From Solea solea (Eukaryota; Chordata; Actinopteri; Pleuronectiformes; Soleidae), in NCBI RefSeq assembly GCF_958295425.1, contig NC_081139.1:21705888-21769887 (forward strand): a stretch of 64,000 bases of DNA, written 5' to 3'. Each line of letters begins with the position of its first letter. Position 1 is the first letter of the stretch. The translations under genes and the position numbers were made by a program. Shown here in pieces: positions 43,940-57,379 of this stretch. The notes under the pieces are model-generated. The model searched no databases. It was not told the DNA's origin and saw nothing but the letters and a program-made list of their open reading frames with translations.

Positions 43940-46020
43940 CTCTTTTCTGAGCTTAAGACAAAGGTACAGTGAGTCGGTAACGATTGTATATGTGAAAATG
44001 GTGCGATTGCAAAAGTAACTGCCATTCAAGAAATGCACAGACGTCACACGTGTCCAGCCTCTTATTGGACGATACCAGCTGTCAATCACTCGTCTTTTTT
44101 CATCTATTTCCCTCTAAATGGGAACATAACAAAATTGACATCACATCATTTTATTGAAGACGACCTGAAACTAGCGATTGAGACCATTTCCTCCTCAGGA
44201 AAATGTTTACTGACGTTATAAATGAAGTGAAAATTAGAGTCTCATATTCCCATAGACTTCCACCGGTGGAGCCGCCCCATGGCAGCTTCTTCCATCCTCC
44301 TTCCTGGACTTCGCTTTTCAAACCAAACGTTGATTTTTATCTACAATCTATGGTGACAGCAGAAGAAATTACACATATTTATTCTTGAAATCCTATCCCA
44401 GGAAAATCCATGCCATATATTCCTTTTGCTCCTCTATTCAAAACACATGTCATGTCAGTGCAGCTAAAAATATGTTTATTAGTTTATTCTTTGGTTTGCA
44501 CACACACACACACACACAAACAATTAAAAGGCCTCTCTGCACAGTTTGAATTAAAGGGAAAGTCTGAGGCATTTTTATTATTATTTTTTTTAAGTTTCAG
44601 TCTTCAGTTAAGTCTCCAAACCTTCTTAATTTGTCAAAGTGTGAGGAGAATGTGTGGGTTTTGTCTTTGCTCTTGTTTTGGAAGGTGACCTGTACTAACT
44701 GTTGCTTTTGTCAGTGAGTCAGTGAGTCAGTGAGTCAGTCAATGCCGGGCTAACATGCAACTGAGGCAGTCAGACAGACAGTAGCAGACAGATTTATCTC
44801 TGACATGAAGAGGCAGGTAGCTCAGCTCCTCGGGGGATGACTGGCCAGGTTTGATCTCATCACAGATCAAATGCATCTCCGTTTAAATACTTCCTTACTA
44901 GCAAACCGCTGGGATGATTCGCTTATAGGAAAATCCTGTAGGAGGAAAAGCGTCCACTTGAGCTGATTCAAAGATGCTGAGTGAATGGCTCTTTGTACAT
45001 CTCGGGCTCGGCAAGATGGAAAACTGCTCATGGCCATTTGCATTTTGGAGATTTAATGAAGTCACCTCACATAGAAAGCGGGCAGTTTCCTAAAGAGACG
45101 TCCTAACTGTAGCCGCGTGAATTCCCATTTCGGTACAGATTGAGCTGCCATTGACATTTTGTCCAATACTTTTTTTTTATAAAATACAAATCGAGCACTG
45201 CCACAAACGTCCACTTTCTCACTTGTTTCTATCATCCTGAGTCACGAGGACACTGATGAGATGTTGCATTTGTCTCACAATGGGACAAATGATTCATTTT
45301 AAAAGATTGAGTGGCTCTTGATTGGCACCAGGCACCTGGACTCCCACATGAGCTGGCCACAATCCCAAAGTCAAGGCATTGCAAACACGGAGCCAAAGCC
45401 AAGGGCTGATATTGATATCCCCCAAGGTGTGTAACCCCTCTGCAGCGTGTGTGTGTGTTTGTGTATGTGAGTTAATGACTCTTTCATTACAGCAGTGTGT
45501 GTGTATGTGCCTGCAATGATTACCTGTGTGTGTGTGTTGGTCTATCTTTGTACGGTGAGCAGAGGACAAACTAATTTAGAAATCCAAAACAAACAGTGAA
45601 CTCCAACAAAAGAGTGTTGACTGACAGTACAGTGTCGAACAAATGGAGGTAAAGCGTGAGACTGTGAGACAAAGAAACACACACACACAGAATGAGAGAA
45701 GGAAAGGGGGAAAGGGAAAGAGGGAAAAAGAGAGGGGGTGGGCAGCAAGTTGAAACCTAAGCTTTCTGGACCCTGTTTTCCCTTCCTTCGGGCATTCTGC
45801 GGCTGGTAAAAAATGTGCTGTATATTTGAAGTGTTGGATCACGTGATAGAGGCAGGGTTTGTGAATCAAAGTACACAATGATTTCAGGAGGAGAGACGTA
45901 GAGGGAGGGTGTATGTTAGTCAGAGAGGGAGAGTGAGTGAGTGAGTGAGTGAGTGAGACAGCAAGAGAGAGAGAGAGACAGAGAGAAGGGAAAAGAAGAG
46001 GGAGGCGGAATGCAACAGGC
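43940..46020. other. Intergenic DNA
   Basis: Beyond repeat D this holds a (CA)n at about 44501-44518, TCAG-type short tandem repeats (44712-44742), a purine-rich run with (GAGT)n at 45930-45957, and no supported gene. Confidence 0.6.
44085..44350. repeat. Dispersed repeat D, copy 2
   Basis: GATTGAGACCATTTCCTCC, CCATAGACTTCCACCGG and TGGACTTCGCTTTTC follow the same order as in the 27.4 kb copy. Confidence 0.6.
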
Positions 46021-46155
46021 TGAGCTCTATCGTCACCGTGAGAGGGACTTCTGACTGACAAACACAGCTACTACTCTGCCTCCCAGCTCATTTCTCCTCT
46101 GACTTACACCCTCGACAACCGACAACACACTCTGCGGCGTTTCCATCCCAGCTGT
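46020..46155 (+). other. Candidate upstream non-coding exon of rarg
   Basis: A non-repetitive segment after purine-rich DNA ends at CCAGCTGTG followed by GTAAGT, a consensus donor near 46156. It lies on the rarg strand, 13 kb upstream of the rarg acceptor. Position and donor fit a first non-coding exon, but nothing else confirms it. Confidence 0.2.
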
Positions 46156-46159
46156 GGTA

Positions 46160-49100
46160 AGTTGGCTTCCTTAGAACTTCAGCCTGTTGGCAGTGTGAGA
46201 GAAAGAAACAGACGGACAGAGAACATGTCAGAGCATGAGTGAGGTGTGTGTGTGCGTGTGTGTGTGTGTGTGTGTGTGGACAGCATGAGTGGAGAGATTG
46301 AATTTCCTGAGGACAGCTTTAATTGAGAACAGAGATTTTTTGAGAGAGGGACAAAGAACAACAGAAACAGCAAAAGAAGGGAATGGGAGCTGCTCAGCTC
46401 TTGAGTGTGTTGTGGAGCTGCTCCATGTGATGATGGCTTGTGGCCGTGCGCTTTCATTTGTCTTTGCCTGTCCATTCATGTGCCTCCATGTCTGCATTTG
46501 TCCCCGACTTGCAATAGCTGAAAGATCCTGAATGTAATTGGAACCCAGAGACGAAAAGGAAACCAGATAAAAATGGACGATAGAGTTTTCCTCCCATATG
46601 ACAAAAAAAAAAAAACATAAACAAGAGAAGAGAAGTCGTGATACAACTCAGTGACAGAGTCAGGCCTTTTTCCATCAGTCAGACAAAGTCGCTGCTCTGA
46701 CCTGCAGGACCTGAGCCGGCCGACTGGGTGCAAACGTGATGGATCGCTCCATCAACATCACATCAATGGCTGAGTAGGTCTGGTAAACCTGAGTATGTGC
46801 ACACTCAGTCACTCGTCTGCCTGAACCTTATGTAAACAGGTTTCCATCCACACAATTACATAAGCGGGATGGAAACTTTGAAATAGACAACTCCGGATGT
46901 CACAGGACAAATCTGCTGTGTGTGTGTGTGTCCTGCTGCTGCTTTACATTGTGTGTGTGAAGGTGGGGGTTCAGGTGTTTTACCTGCATTGTGGGGACCT
47001 GAACACTGGCCATAATATGGGGCTACTTGTGCCTTTGAATTGTTGTCTCTACAGACTGAAGAGAACGTCTTTGTTTCTCACAGAGCTGCTCAAACATCAC
47101 ACAGTCATCATTTCATGTGACGTGTTTTTCGAATGAAAATGAGAATAAAGATGTAAAAATGACCTCTGATATCGCAATTCCTGTCAAAATTACCCCAATT
47201 TGATATTTATTCAGAATCGTTCCGCCCTTCCCACAATGCAAATTAGGGCTTGATTTGTGGAAAATAACAAAATTGCAATTTTCCGCATAGATATTGTGAC
47301 TGAGATTTGACGTACTCTGTGCGAGACCGTTTCAAATTCAGTGTTTAAATTAAGTGATTGTGTTCTACGTTTTCTACACACTGGTCCTTTAATGACTCCA
47401 CAGCACATTCTAATGCAAGAAAACTTAATATTTTGGCTAAAATGTAGAGCAAATGATTAGATTTTAAGTTGAGGGCCGGTTTGAAGGTTAGGTTGAGGTT
47501 AGGGAAACGTGTGCGTGTGTGTGTGTGAGTGTGAACTTACTGACCCCCTCGTATTGAAACACAAGCTCTCTTTATACCACGTGTGAATCAATCCTAATAG
47601 CGTCGTTTGTGCGACATCTTCTATATAAATCCCAAAGTGCCGCTGCTTGATTGATGGTTGTGATTAAGATGCTATTCATCTCCTCCTCCCCAGCTGATCT
47701 GAGCTGTCTGCATTTTGTCCGCTAACACCACACTGCTGAGCCGTCGCACCGGGGCCTCCCTGTGCAACGTGCTGCAATATAAAGCCCCCGCCGCGTGCTT
47801 CTCTAACAAACACTCGACAAATCTATTTCAGATTCAGTTTCCTTAATATCCAGCCGAGCGTTCCTCGGCACGTCAGCAGGAATAGGTAGATGTGTCTCCA
47901 AGCTAAGCATAAACAGCTGGGTGTAAACAATGCTCGATACTATATTGGAGATCTCGCTGTGGAGGACAGAGGTTGACTCGCTATATATAACCACCTTCTG
48001 ATTGAGTGGTATTTATCACATTGGGATTTTCTTTGTCGGTGGACGTCTCCATAGTTTTGGCTCCGGAGTGAACTCCTCTCCAAAGGGCGGACACATCTGC
48101 TCTTTGTTAAGTCAGACTTTCATCATACAGAAACATTTGTTTGTTTGCTTGTGCGTGTGGTTGGGTGTGTTTGGTTAAAAGTACTTTTACTACTCAGCTG
48201 TCTCATCTTTGTTCTCAACACTTTGAAGGAATGACAGCCCCTGAGGCTGAGGAGGATGTCTCTCTCCCTCTGGTCCTCTGGACCTCTTTTTTCATTTATT
48301 CCCCTCTGCAAATAACAATAATAATAATACTAATAAAAAGAAAAAGACTCCACCTGCTTTTCTGACGCTTGTCAGCTGAGTTTGATTTTTGTTTCGGGGG
48401 GTTGTTCTCTTGCTCGCTACATATAAATGGAAACTTGGAAGTTCCAGACCAGAGAGACGCGCTGCGCTGCTTGATTTTGAGAGCGGAGAAAACACAAATG
48501 TTTTCTTGTTCTGCAGAATTGCATATTGTCTCCGTAGTTATTTAAGGATGTTTTTGGTGAGGGCCATGCGCCGGCTGTGGTCTGGCCTTCCTAGATTTGA
48601 AAGTGACTTGTAACATTCAGTGTTGCTTTCACTGCACTTTTTTTTTTTTTTCAAAACTCACTGCTAAATATGTTCAGGCTACATGTCCTTTAAACACACT
48701 TCTAATCCTCTTTGTGGAGACAAGAACAGATGAAGCATGTGTGTGCATAAGACATAGGTGGTTGTGGGCTGGTGGGCTGGCGGGTTCAGGGAGTCGTTAC
48801 ACTCACTTTTCACTTAAATACTAAATGAAAAGCTGCTTACCAAATGCCTCAATTAGGCCTGACCCTCTGCCAGGCTGCTGAGCCTGGAGCGACAGAGGCT
48901 GCTGACCCTGGCCCCCAACCTGCAGACCCTCAGCAGCCCACAGGCTTGACTCCACATAATGACTACATTGTGCTTTTTATGAAACATTACAGCCATCAAC
49001 ATCATCTGCATTAGCATAGCTAACACATAACAAGTCACAATGATTTAAAGAAACAGCAAATGTGTTTTTGTTTTTGTACAATAGTATGACATTCTCTGTT
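46160..49100. other. Intergenic DNA
   Basis: It contains a (GT)n at 46243-46279, a short GGTCCTTTAATGA end fragment of MITE family C near 47385, and A/T-rich sequence. No gene is supported. Confidence 0.6.
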
Positions 49101-49189
49101 CTGTGGAGTTTATTTATGTCACTGAAAACACTTAACATGACAAAGCATGAACACAGTATCTTATCACGTAAACATAATATATCATCATT

Positions 49190-49625
49190 TAAAAAACTTA
49201 TTTGGATGGGAATGCCGCCTTTGTTACTTTGGAGCACACTACCTTTAGATATGAGGGAAGCCAGCTCACTAGATATTTTTAAAAGAAGACTTAAAACTTG
49301 TCTTTTTACTCCCGCCTTCAACTCGCTCCTTTTTATTCCGCCCTGTGTTGTGTTTTATTAGCATTTTTAGTTTATTTTGAAGTTAAGCTCTCGACTTGAG
49401 CCTTTTCCTATTTTATTCCACCCTGTGTTGTATTTTACTGTTTTACTTGCATCATTTGTTTTGTTTCAAAGTTAAAAGACTTCAGACCTTTCCTCTTCAT
49501 TCCACCCTGTGTTGTGCTCTTTGTTGTATTTGCATCACTTTTCCTTCTAAAAAGGAATTCTCCTTTTATTGTGAAGCACTTTGACCTGCAATCCTTGCTT
49601 TACAAATAAAGTTTATTATTATTAT
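49190..49625 (+). repeat. 3' end of an L2-like non-LTR element
   Basis: The segment ends GTGAAGCACTTTGACCTGC, then ACAAATAAAGTTTATTATTATT, the classic short A/T-repeat tail of fish LINE 3' ends. Upstream, a decayed frame (LLLWSTLPLDMREASSLDIF and on) fits the C-terminus of the reverse-transcriptase ORF. Confidence 0.7.
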
Positions 49626-49629
49626 TTGG

Positions 49630-52587
49630 AAGTATCTGAGAGAATACATTCTGAGTTACTTTCTGAGTTTTGATCTGCCATGTTTTCTGCTGCCGTTTTC
49701 GTGGAACACATGGTTCCTCTTGTAATGTTCTTTTCTGAGAACAGTGATTTGGTCCATAAGCATTTCTAGGTGTGTAGATGTACTCTAATTCCATTTTATG
49801 GGATAAACTGTGGGTTGAAGTTAAGATTAAGGACTTAAGGAAGATGTAGTCGTCAATATTCAGATTTGACTGCGAAGGGTAAATAAGGCGGTCGTGTTAG
49901 TGCTGAGCCTCGTACAACAACTGGAAACAGGGGAAATAGCTCATTTATTTACATGCTACAGTTTTTTATTTAACACAGAGACATGTGCTGAGCTATTTCT
50001 TGTCTGGCAGTGACTTTCTGGACTTTTGGACAGAGTTCGACATGAGTGTGGTATCAATCTTCTCATCTAGCCGCAAGAGAGCAAATATGTTTATTTCCCA
50101 AAAATGTTGAACGTTTGTTTTTTGGTGGAGATAGCAGAGATTCTTAACTTTATCCTCGTCAAACTTCACAATCCAATTTTTTTTTCCCCTTTTCTAAGCA
50201 CATGAATGTCTGGAAATCTTTCTGACATATACTCACGAGTAGTAACGCTTGGAAAATAGATATCAAGTGTTGTTTCTGGGCACGATATTTATATCCGTGT
50301 GTACGTTCTTGAAAAAACCAGCAACATAATTGTGTGCATAAATTGAAAAGATGTGTTTACCGCAGCCAGAAACATTCTGTGGTTAGAAGACATCTGTCAG
50401 ACCCCGGTGCTTTATGGCCCAGCTATATTTTTATTCCTTTACAGACGTTTTTTTTTTATATATATATGTGTGTGACCGTGTGACGTGAAATACAGTATGG
50501 TCATTTGTTGGAAAATCTAATTATGTTGTTTGTGGGTGGATGGTGTCTGTGTTTTTCTCCACTGTAATGGTTTCTGTATGTCAGTATAAGTGTGTTCCTT
50601 TTACTTGGTGTGCTCAGCACAGCTCATCCCTGGCTACATTCTCAGAAAAAGGCAGATTTGATTGTGGTTTTATGGTTTACAGCAAATGCAGTGGGGACAG
50701 TTCCCTGCTGAAGTCATGATTTTCCCTGCGTTTGGCTGTTTCTGGGGAACTTTTTATCCTTTACTTTTTACACAGACTGCCTTTTAGTCCACTCTGTGGC
50801 TCCATAGGCATCATACATATGAGATTATATGGTTTCAAATGCAGACAGTATTTAAGTTTGTCCTTTTGGCTTTGGTACCCACTATTCCACACTAATAGCA
50901 CCGTAGATACGCTTTCAAGCTGCGGAAAACCACACCGCTCCTTTTGTTCTCGAAGTCAAAAGAGGTTCATCACCAAAAATATTGATTATTATAAGAGAAA
51001 AACTGCAAATATTTTCTTAACACACATGTCCTTTTGTGAACATGCGTGTTAAGAAAATAACATAGTGAGAGAAAGCATGTTGCACTTTTTACGAGTTTTA
51101 AGTTTTTTTTCTTTCTCCCCCAGAAACAGAAACATGACTGAATAGTTTGGATGAGAAAAAAAGGACATTTTTCTTAACGGACAGATTGAATGAGCAGACG
51201 TTTTGGTTCATGAGGCCTGTCCTCAGTCCAAACGATCAAAGTGTGTTTATCATCAGATAAACAGCCTTTGTTTGAGTCTTGCAGTGTTCACACTCTAACT
51301 GGGGTGAAAACATTTTTTAAGGACAGAAAAAGAAAAAGGAAAAAAAAACTCACACCATCGTCATGTCATCCATCTGATATGCTAACACTGCTATTCGACC
51401 ACATGTCGGAATAAAAGAAAGGACAGTATTATGTGATGTGGAGCGGAGCATTCATACCCTCATGGTTTCAGCTCGTAGTAAGTGGAGTTTGGCCGAGCAT
51501 CACTGAGCTCTGTGTCCCGCAGACTCCACCCCTGGCTCATTCTGTCGCACAGTTAATGGAAAACTTTAATGTGTGCCTTTTAAAATGTTCATCTTTTCCA
51601 TAGTTCAGCGTGCGTCTCTATTGAAAATGTTTTCCAGAAAATTCCTAAAATGAAAAAAAAACGAGAGAATCCTCCAAAACCTCGAGTAAGTTTTTCCATA
51701 TAAATAGTGTTCACCGCTAAAGGAAATCAATCAGCCAATCAACTGTTGCTTACAATGGATGATTCATGCGAGTGAGAGTGGAAACTATGAAGCAGCCTGG
51801 TACGTTTCCAGAAAGGGTGAACACTGTGATGCACCTATAAAGCAACAGAAAAAACATTTGAGGAATGTTTCAAACTTTGAGGGAGACTCACATCAGCATT
51901 ATATGAGAACTAAGTGGCGAGCAAAGGTCTCGGCTTCATGCCTTCACCTGCAGTGAGGCCTGTTCCAAATCATCCGCACAAAGAGGGAAAGAAAAAACTT
52001 GTTCTCTTTCTTTCTTTAATTGCAAAGCGCCATGCACAGAGCTGATGACGCCACGCAGGAGTCCACAGGCAGTACAGCTGTTTTTCCTGTTGCTGTTGTG
52101 AATCCTATTTAACAGGGCACAGGACGGAGCTGTGTCTGATTAGTTTTTATGGAGCTCAGCAGACGTGTGTCCACTCATGCATCAAATACTTCTTTTTGCC
52201 CGTTGGACAAGTTGAAACTTAAAAAAAAAACCTCAAGAAGTTGCAAAGAGTGACTGAAGAGTTTGCCCAAACTTCTCAAAATCTTATAAGAAATGTAATG
52301 CCATACATTTTAAAATCTTTATTCACTAGGTCATTATTTACTCTCTATGTGCTGCAGAGTCTTATGGCGTGACTTAACAATCCCAAAAAACGTTGGTTCA
52401 TCTCCATCAATTACCAGGGAGTCTGATGTATTTAGTGACAGCACTTTGTCTGCACACTGACTGTGACTGTGTCAGACGGAGTCTGTGCTCCGGTCATGGA
52501 TGAAGTACTGAACAAATAGTTTTAATTTCCTGATTCTAATGATTCAGTTACACTGAAAACAACTGCTTTACAAGTCACTAGTCACTC

Positions 52588-52619
<32 letters not shown>

Positions 52620-52765
52620 GCCTGTAAAACAAAGTCACGGCAGTTTCATGCAGCCGTGCAGTGATGACTCCGCCCACGTTTAGGTACTTTTATTTGTAGT
52701 GGAAAACCAACCTAAACCGTGCCGTGCCGAGGTGAGGCAAACTGGGACCACAGGTGGAAAAGGGC
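49630..52765. other. Intergenic DNA
   Basis: No gene or well-defined repeat is seen apart from a short (TA)n at about 50458-50466 and (GT)n at 52588-52619. Confidence 0.55.
52588..52619 (+). repeat. (GT)n microsatellite
   Basis: About 15 GT units directly visible. Confidence 0.95.
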
Positions 52766-52769
52766 CATT

Positions 52770-53160
52770 ACTTAAAGGTCCAGTGTATCAAAAGTAGTGA
52801 CATCTAATGGTGAGATTGCAAATTGTATTGCATACAGTGACCTTCACATACCAGAAAGGATGTCACTCTTCTTAGTTTGCATAGTAACCTTTTCTCTTCC
52901 AAACACAAAATACACTCTTTGGCTGGTTTGTCCTTTCAGGCTTCTGTAGAAACATGGTGGCACAAGATAACGGCCTCTGTAAAGCTAGGGCAACTTTGCC
53001 TCGTGTACAGATAAAACACTTACTCTAAGGCGGCGAAGGCCAAACAGTTTTTATTATATAGCGGTTATATAAACATTCATATATAGTACGTAGTATTTTC
53101 AATTTCTGCCAATAAACCCTCCTTCATGTTACACGCTTGACCTTCAAACAAAGAAACTAA
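52770..53160. mobile_element. MITE family C, copy 3
   Basis: The left end is TTAAAGGTCCAGTGTATCAAA, the right end near CATGTTACACGCTTGACCTTC. It includes ATAAACCCTCCTTCATG just before the right end and CAGAAAGGATG in the middle. Confidence 0.7.
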
Positions 53161-53164
53161 AGTT

Positions 53165-56100
53165 ATGTCATTGTTTCCCCTCATGTTGATGGAGTTAGTA
53201 ACAGGAGCAGAGCGGTGGTTTAAGCAGCTGAGACTTAGTTTTCCTGTTTACGCCCACAGGCATTTAAATGTTATTTGGGTGATCAGATTGAATGGGATCA
53301 TGTTCGGCCACATGAAAAGTAGCAAAGTGTCAATCTTCTCCCACTTTCGAAAAAAAGCAAGCACACACTCTCTCCTCTCTATAAATGGCTACCGTCTTCT
53401 TCTATTCTCTTGTTTTTTTTCCTCCCTCTTTTTTTTTTGTTTGGTTATTGTTTTTGGGCTCAAGTAAATGAGGGGAGGATGTGACGTGAGCTGGACAGAA
53501 TGGATCTCAGCTGGACTTGACTAAGCTCGCTGGAAAAAGAACACATCAATAAAACGTGAAAATGTAATCAGGCTGAAACTATATCCAGATACAATCTGGA
53601 TACAAGATACATTTTAGTACCAGGTGTGAGGAGGCAGGATGTTTCTGTCCCACTTATGGCCAATGACCGCTGGTAATACACAGATTCATTTATGGAGCCA
53701 ACGCAGGAAAAAGAGGAGGTTGTTTTTCTTTTCATGCACTGAAAAACGATTTTTATTAAAGGTTTTTATGTTTGTGTTTAACACTGGCTAATTTCACAAA
53801 TGTATTGATGGAAGATAAATCCACCTGTGGTCTCACAGGGCTGTGCATGGATGAAGCAGTGAAGGGAGGACGTATGATTTCACCAGCACAGCATCGTTAA
53901 AAAAACGCTCAGAACAATTTCTGTGACGCTCGTCAACATAAATCCGTTTTCAGACGTGAACTTAGGCAAACGTCTGCAGATTTGTCGTCTGTGTGAGACA
54001 CGTTCAGAGCGGCGCGAGAATCCCCGGAGGGTCCAGGCGAGGGAGTGGTGGATTCTTCAAAGTGTTTTCTTGTTTTGCTCTCACATGAGCTCACTTTGGC
54101 ACCGTTACGCTGGTCCGGATTGGTCCCAAACCCTGCCAAGCTCACTCGATCAGAGTCTGGAAAAGGAAAAAAGTAGCTCAATATGACGCAAACGCTCTGC
54201 TAAACACAGGCAAACATGCTGTAAAAGAGAGAGAGAGATGTCCACAACCACCAGCACCACTGTCTTTAACAGGGACATGAGGAGTGAGGGCTGCAAATGT
54301 CTGCCACGCAGTTGGAGTGTTTTGTTTTTGACATGCCTGGTCATGGCGAGTGGTAAATGCATGAGCATTCATGTCTTATTCAAAACTAAGTTGGTTACAA
54401 GAGGTAAAAGACTACATTGGAGTGATGCCTGTATTTGTTGAAGTGTGAGGTTGTGATTCTCCTGACGATCTTTGGACTGAAAGTTGCTATAAAGTGCTTT
54501 ATTTTAAAGTAGGAGGCTGCATCATGAGTCCATATTCTTGTTTCTCCCTCTAAAATGGTCACTCACAAATGTGTGTTTCGTCCACAATGCAGCAAAAGTT
54601 ATTTTATATTATAATAACTGTAATATGAACATATTCATATTGTCACATGCCTTTTATGAAGTGTGCTGTTTGGTGTCACAAGTAAAATGTGCCAAATGCA
54701 GGATGCATGTTAGTCATTTGATGAGGTGGACCGACTCCTAAAGCACCAGTCTAGACTCGGGTCGTATTCTTATGAAAATGACTTTCAGAAATGAGCCACT
54801 TTATTGCCGAGGGTTTTCAGCAACAATCGTCCCTCTGTTTGTGTGTGTGTGTAGTTTCATAACTGTAACCTCAAGCTGATTTGGGTTGGAAAAACCATAA
54901 AGTTCACATTTACACCCAGTCTAACTAGATCCAGATGATGCAGCTAATAAGCAAAAAAAATATATATATATATATATATATATTATTTTTTTTGTCATTT
55001 CCAAATAAACAACATTTACAGTTGCTGCCACGACGCACGGAGGAGAAGGAGTGTTGCGAAAAAAATGCCGTTTACCATGAGTTGTGAGAAAACAAGAACA
55101 GTTGACAGTGTGCCGTGGCTTGTTGGAAAAGACAGAGACATGGAAACCCCCATCGTTTTTACACCAAAGCTGTTTTTAATCCCCTACTCTGGAAAAAAAA
55201 AAAAAAGGGAGCATTGGTTGCGTGTGTGTGTGTGTTTGTGTGTTTGTGTGTCAGCAGGACCAGGACCAGGTGACCCAGTCTGACCTCACCCAGCCAGGTC
55301 TCATAAAAGCAGCATTGAGGCCTGGAGGCCCAGAGACACAGCACTGCTTTTGTTGCCCTACCCAAGGTGTATTCCCCCTAGAGGGAGAGCGACTGGGTGG
55401 AGGGGTGTTACTCATTAGAGAGAAAGAAACCATTCCTTGGTTTGGAGCGCACATTATTTCATAGTTTATTATCAGTGGAATTGAAGCCGCTTCTTTATTT
55501 TTATGTATGTTTTCTGCAGCCACTCTGCCTGTCTTCCGTGCCTCCTCCCACGCTGCGTCGCCACAGTCCCGTCTTTCTCTTATTAATCCACTCTCTCCAG
55601 TATGGCTCTAATTAATAGGTCTGTTCACGTCTTACACATGGCCCGCCAGATGCTCAAAACTCCCGACGTTCTTCCCCTTCTTTCTTTTCCTCTGTCTCCC
55701 TTACATCTTTTTCCATGTACTTTTCTCAGTGCTCAACACTTTTGTGTTTTTTTCACTTTTTTTCCCCGTCATCTGGCATTCATACTGGTGATTTTGGTCT
55801 TTGAGTTTGATTGGTTTGAGTCAAGCGCTGCATCTGGGGAAGGATCCTCTGTCCTGTATTTACTCCTTCATTCTTCAAGGTCAATTTCAGCTTTCAATGG
55901 TGCTTCAGCGTGTGTGACGAACACCGCGCGTTTGCTGCTGATTGCTCTGCCCGCAAACATGATGAAAGTCACAGAACATCTGTGTATGTTCACTCCTGCA
56001 GCCTTCATGTCTCGGCTTGTATGTACCTGTGCTCTAATTTGAGGGCAGCGTGTGTTTGCATATGGTTGTTTTAACTGGGACCATTCCATACCAGTGCATG

Positions 56101-57035
56101 TGGTAAAAAAAAGTGTGATGGTTTTTTTTTGTTTGACGTTTTTTCGATCGTCAAACACAAGAGTTCTTTGTAAGGAATGGTTGCCGGGACTCTCCCTGAC
56201 TGTGAAGGAAGACCAGCAAAGCCAAGCAATTACACAAAATATGTCAATATGAGAAATGTGGCCTTTAAAAACAACACTTTTGTCCTGATGTGGCTTTGTG
56301 TGTGAATGTGTAATATGCATTGTATGTGTGCATGTGTGGGAAAAAAATATCTGCTATAGAGCTTTTTTTGTTTGCGTGCAGAAAGTCACTCGGGGTCTGA
56401 CTTCCTGTTTTTGTGCGGCACCTCCGGGATTCGTTTCTGTAACGAATCTGTGAATTGAGCGTGTTTGCTTTCTTAACAATGACACGGAAAAACATCAGGG
56501 AGTGGCCTCATATAATGTACGAGGGTATTTTTGATTATTTCATGGTGAAATAATAATAAGTAGACAACTCAGAGCACAAATAACACTTAAATCATAATTA
56601 GTTGTGTTTTTACCTGAGGCTGCCTCAGAAGGTTTGCCGTCCTTTCATAACGCAGCCAACTCTCCAGCACCGGATGGTCGTCTGTAGGTTTATTTTCAAA
56701 AACAGGGGGAGGAAAAAGTTTGTACGCCATCCCCATTCCTGTCTTGTTTGTGGCCAATGATCAAAACAGTACCATTAGCAACCCATGACTGAACATGCAA
56801 TAGAAGCCGTGTTGTCATTAAAAGCTTTTGTCGATCCTGCTGCGTAAAACTAAGGAGCTTCTGACCAGAAATGCCAAAACCAAAACAGATATAATGCTGG
56901 ACGTCTACTTCCTGCCTAAAATAAGGTCTATAATACATAAATAAGACAACCACAAATACCTGATGGTGAATGTTTCCACCTTTTTTCCACTTAACTAAAT
57001 GGAACTGAATGAACTCTATAATTGTGCGTCACTGT
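53165..57035. other. Intergenic DNA
   Basis: It contains (TA)n at about 54961-54983 and an A-rich run at 55193. No exon is supported; the longer open frames here lack recognisable domains. Confidence 0.55.
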
Positions 57036-57039
57036 CATG

Positions 57040-57370
57040 TAGATGTTTAGTGTGTAACATTGAGGAGGCTTTATTGGCATAACATTGAATATACTACCCA
57101 TAAGAATGGTTGTGTACGTGTATAATTGCTTTAACATGAAAATGTTCTTGTTTGTGACGTCTGAGATTAAGCATTTCCTTTATACTTTAGTCAAGGGCCT
57201 TGCTTTACGTCGTCTGCCATGTTGCGCCGTCGTGTTTGTGCAGCAGCCCGAACAGATAAAGAGCAGCCAAAGTGTGCAAATTGCACGTCCTTTGTGTTAT
57301 GAGAATTCCACAGTCTGCTGTCTCACCACTAAATGTCGGTAATTCTCACACACCAGACACGCTTTAAGTA
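57040..57370. mobile_element. MITE family C, copy 4
   Basis: The left end is TTTAGTGTGTAACATTGAGG, the right end CTCACACACCAGACACGCTTTAA. The ends are diverged. Confidence 0.55.
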
Positions 57371-57379
57371 TGACTAATA

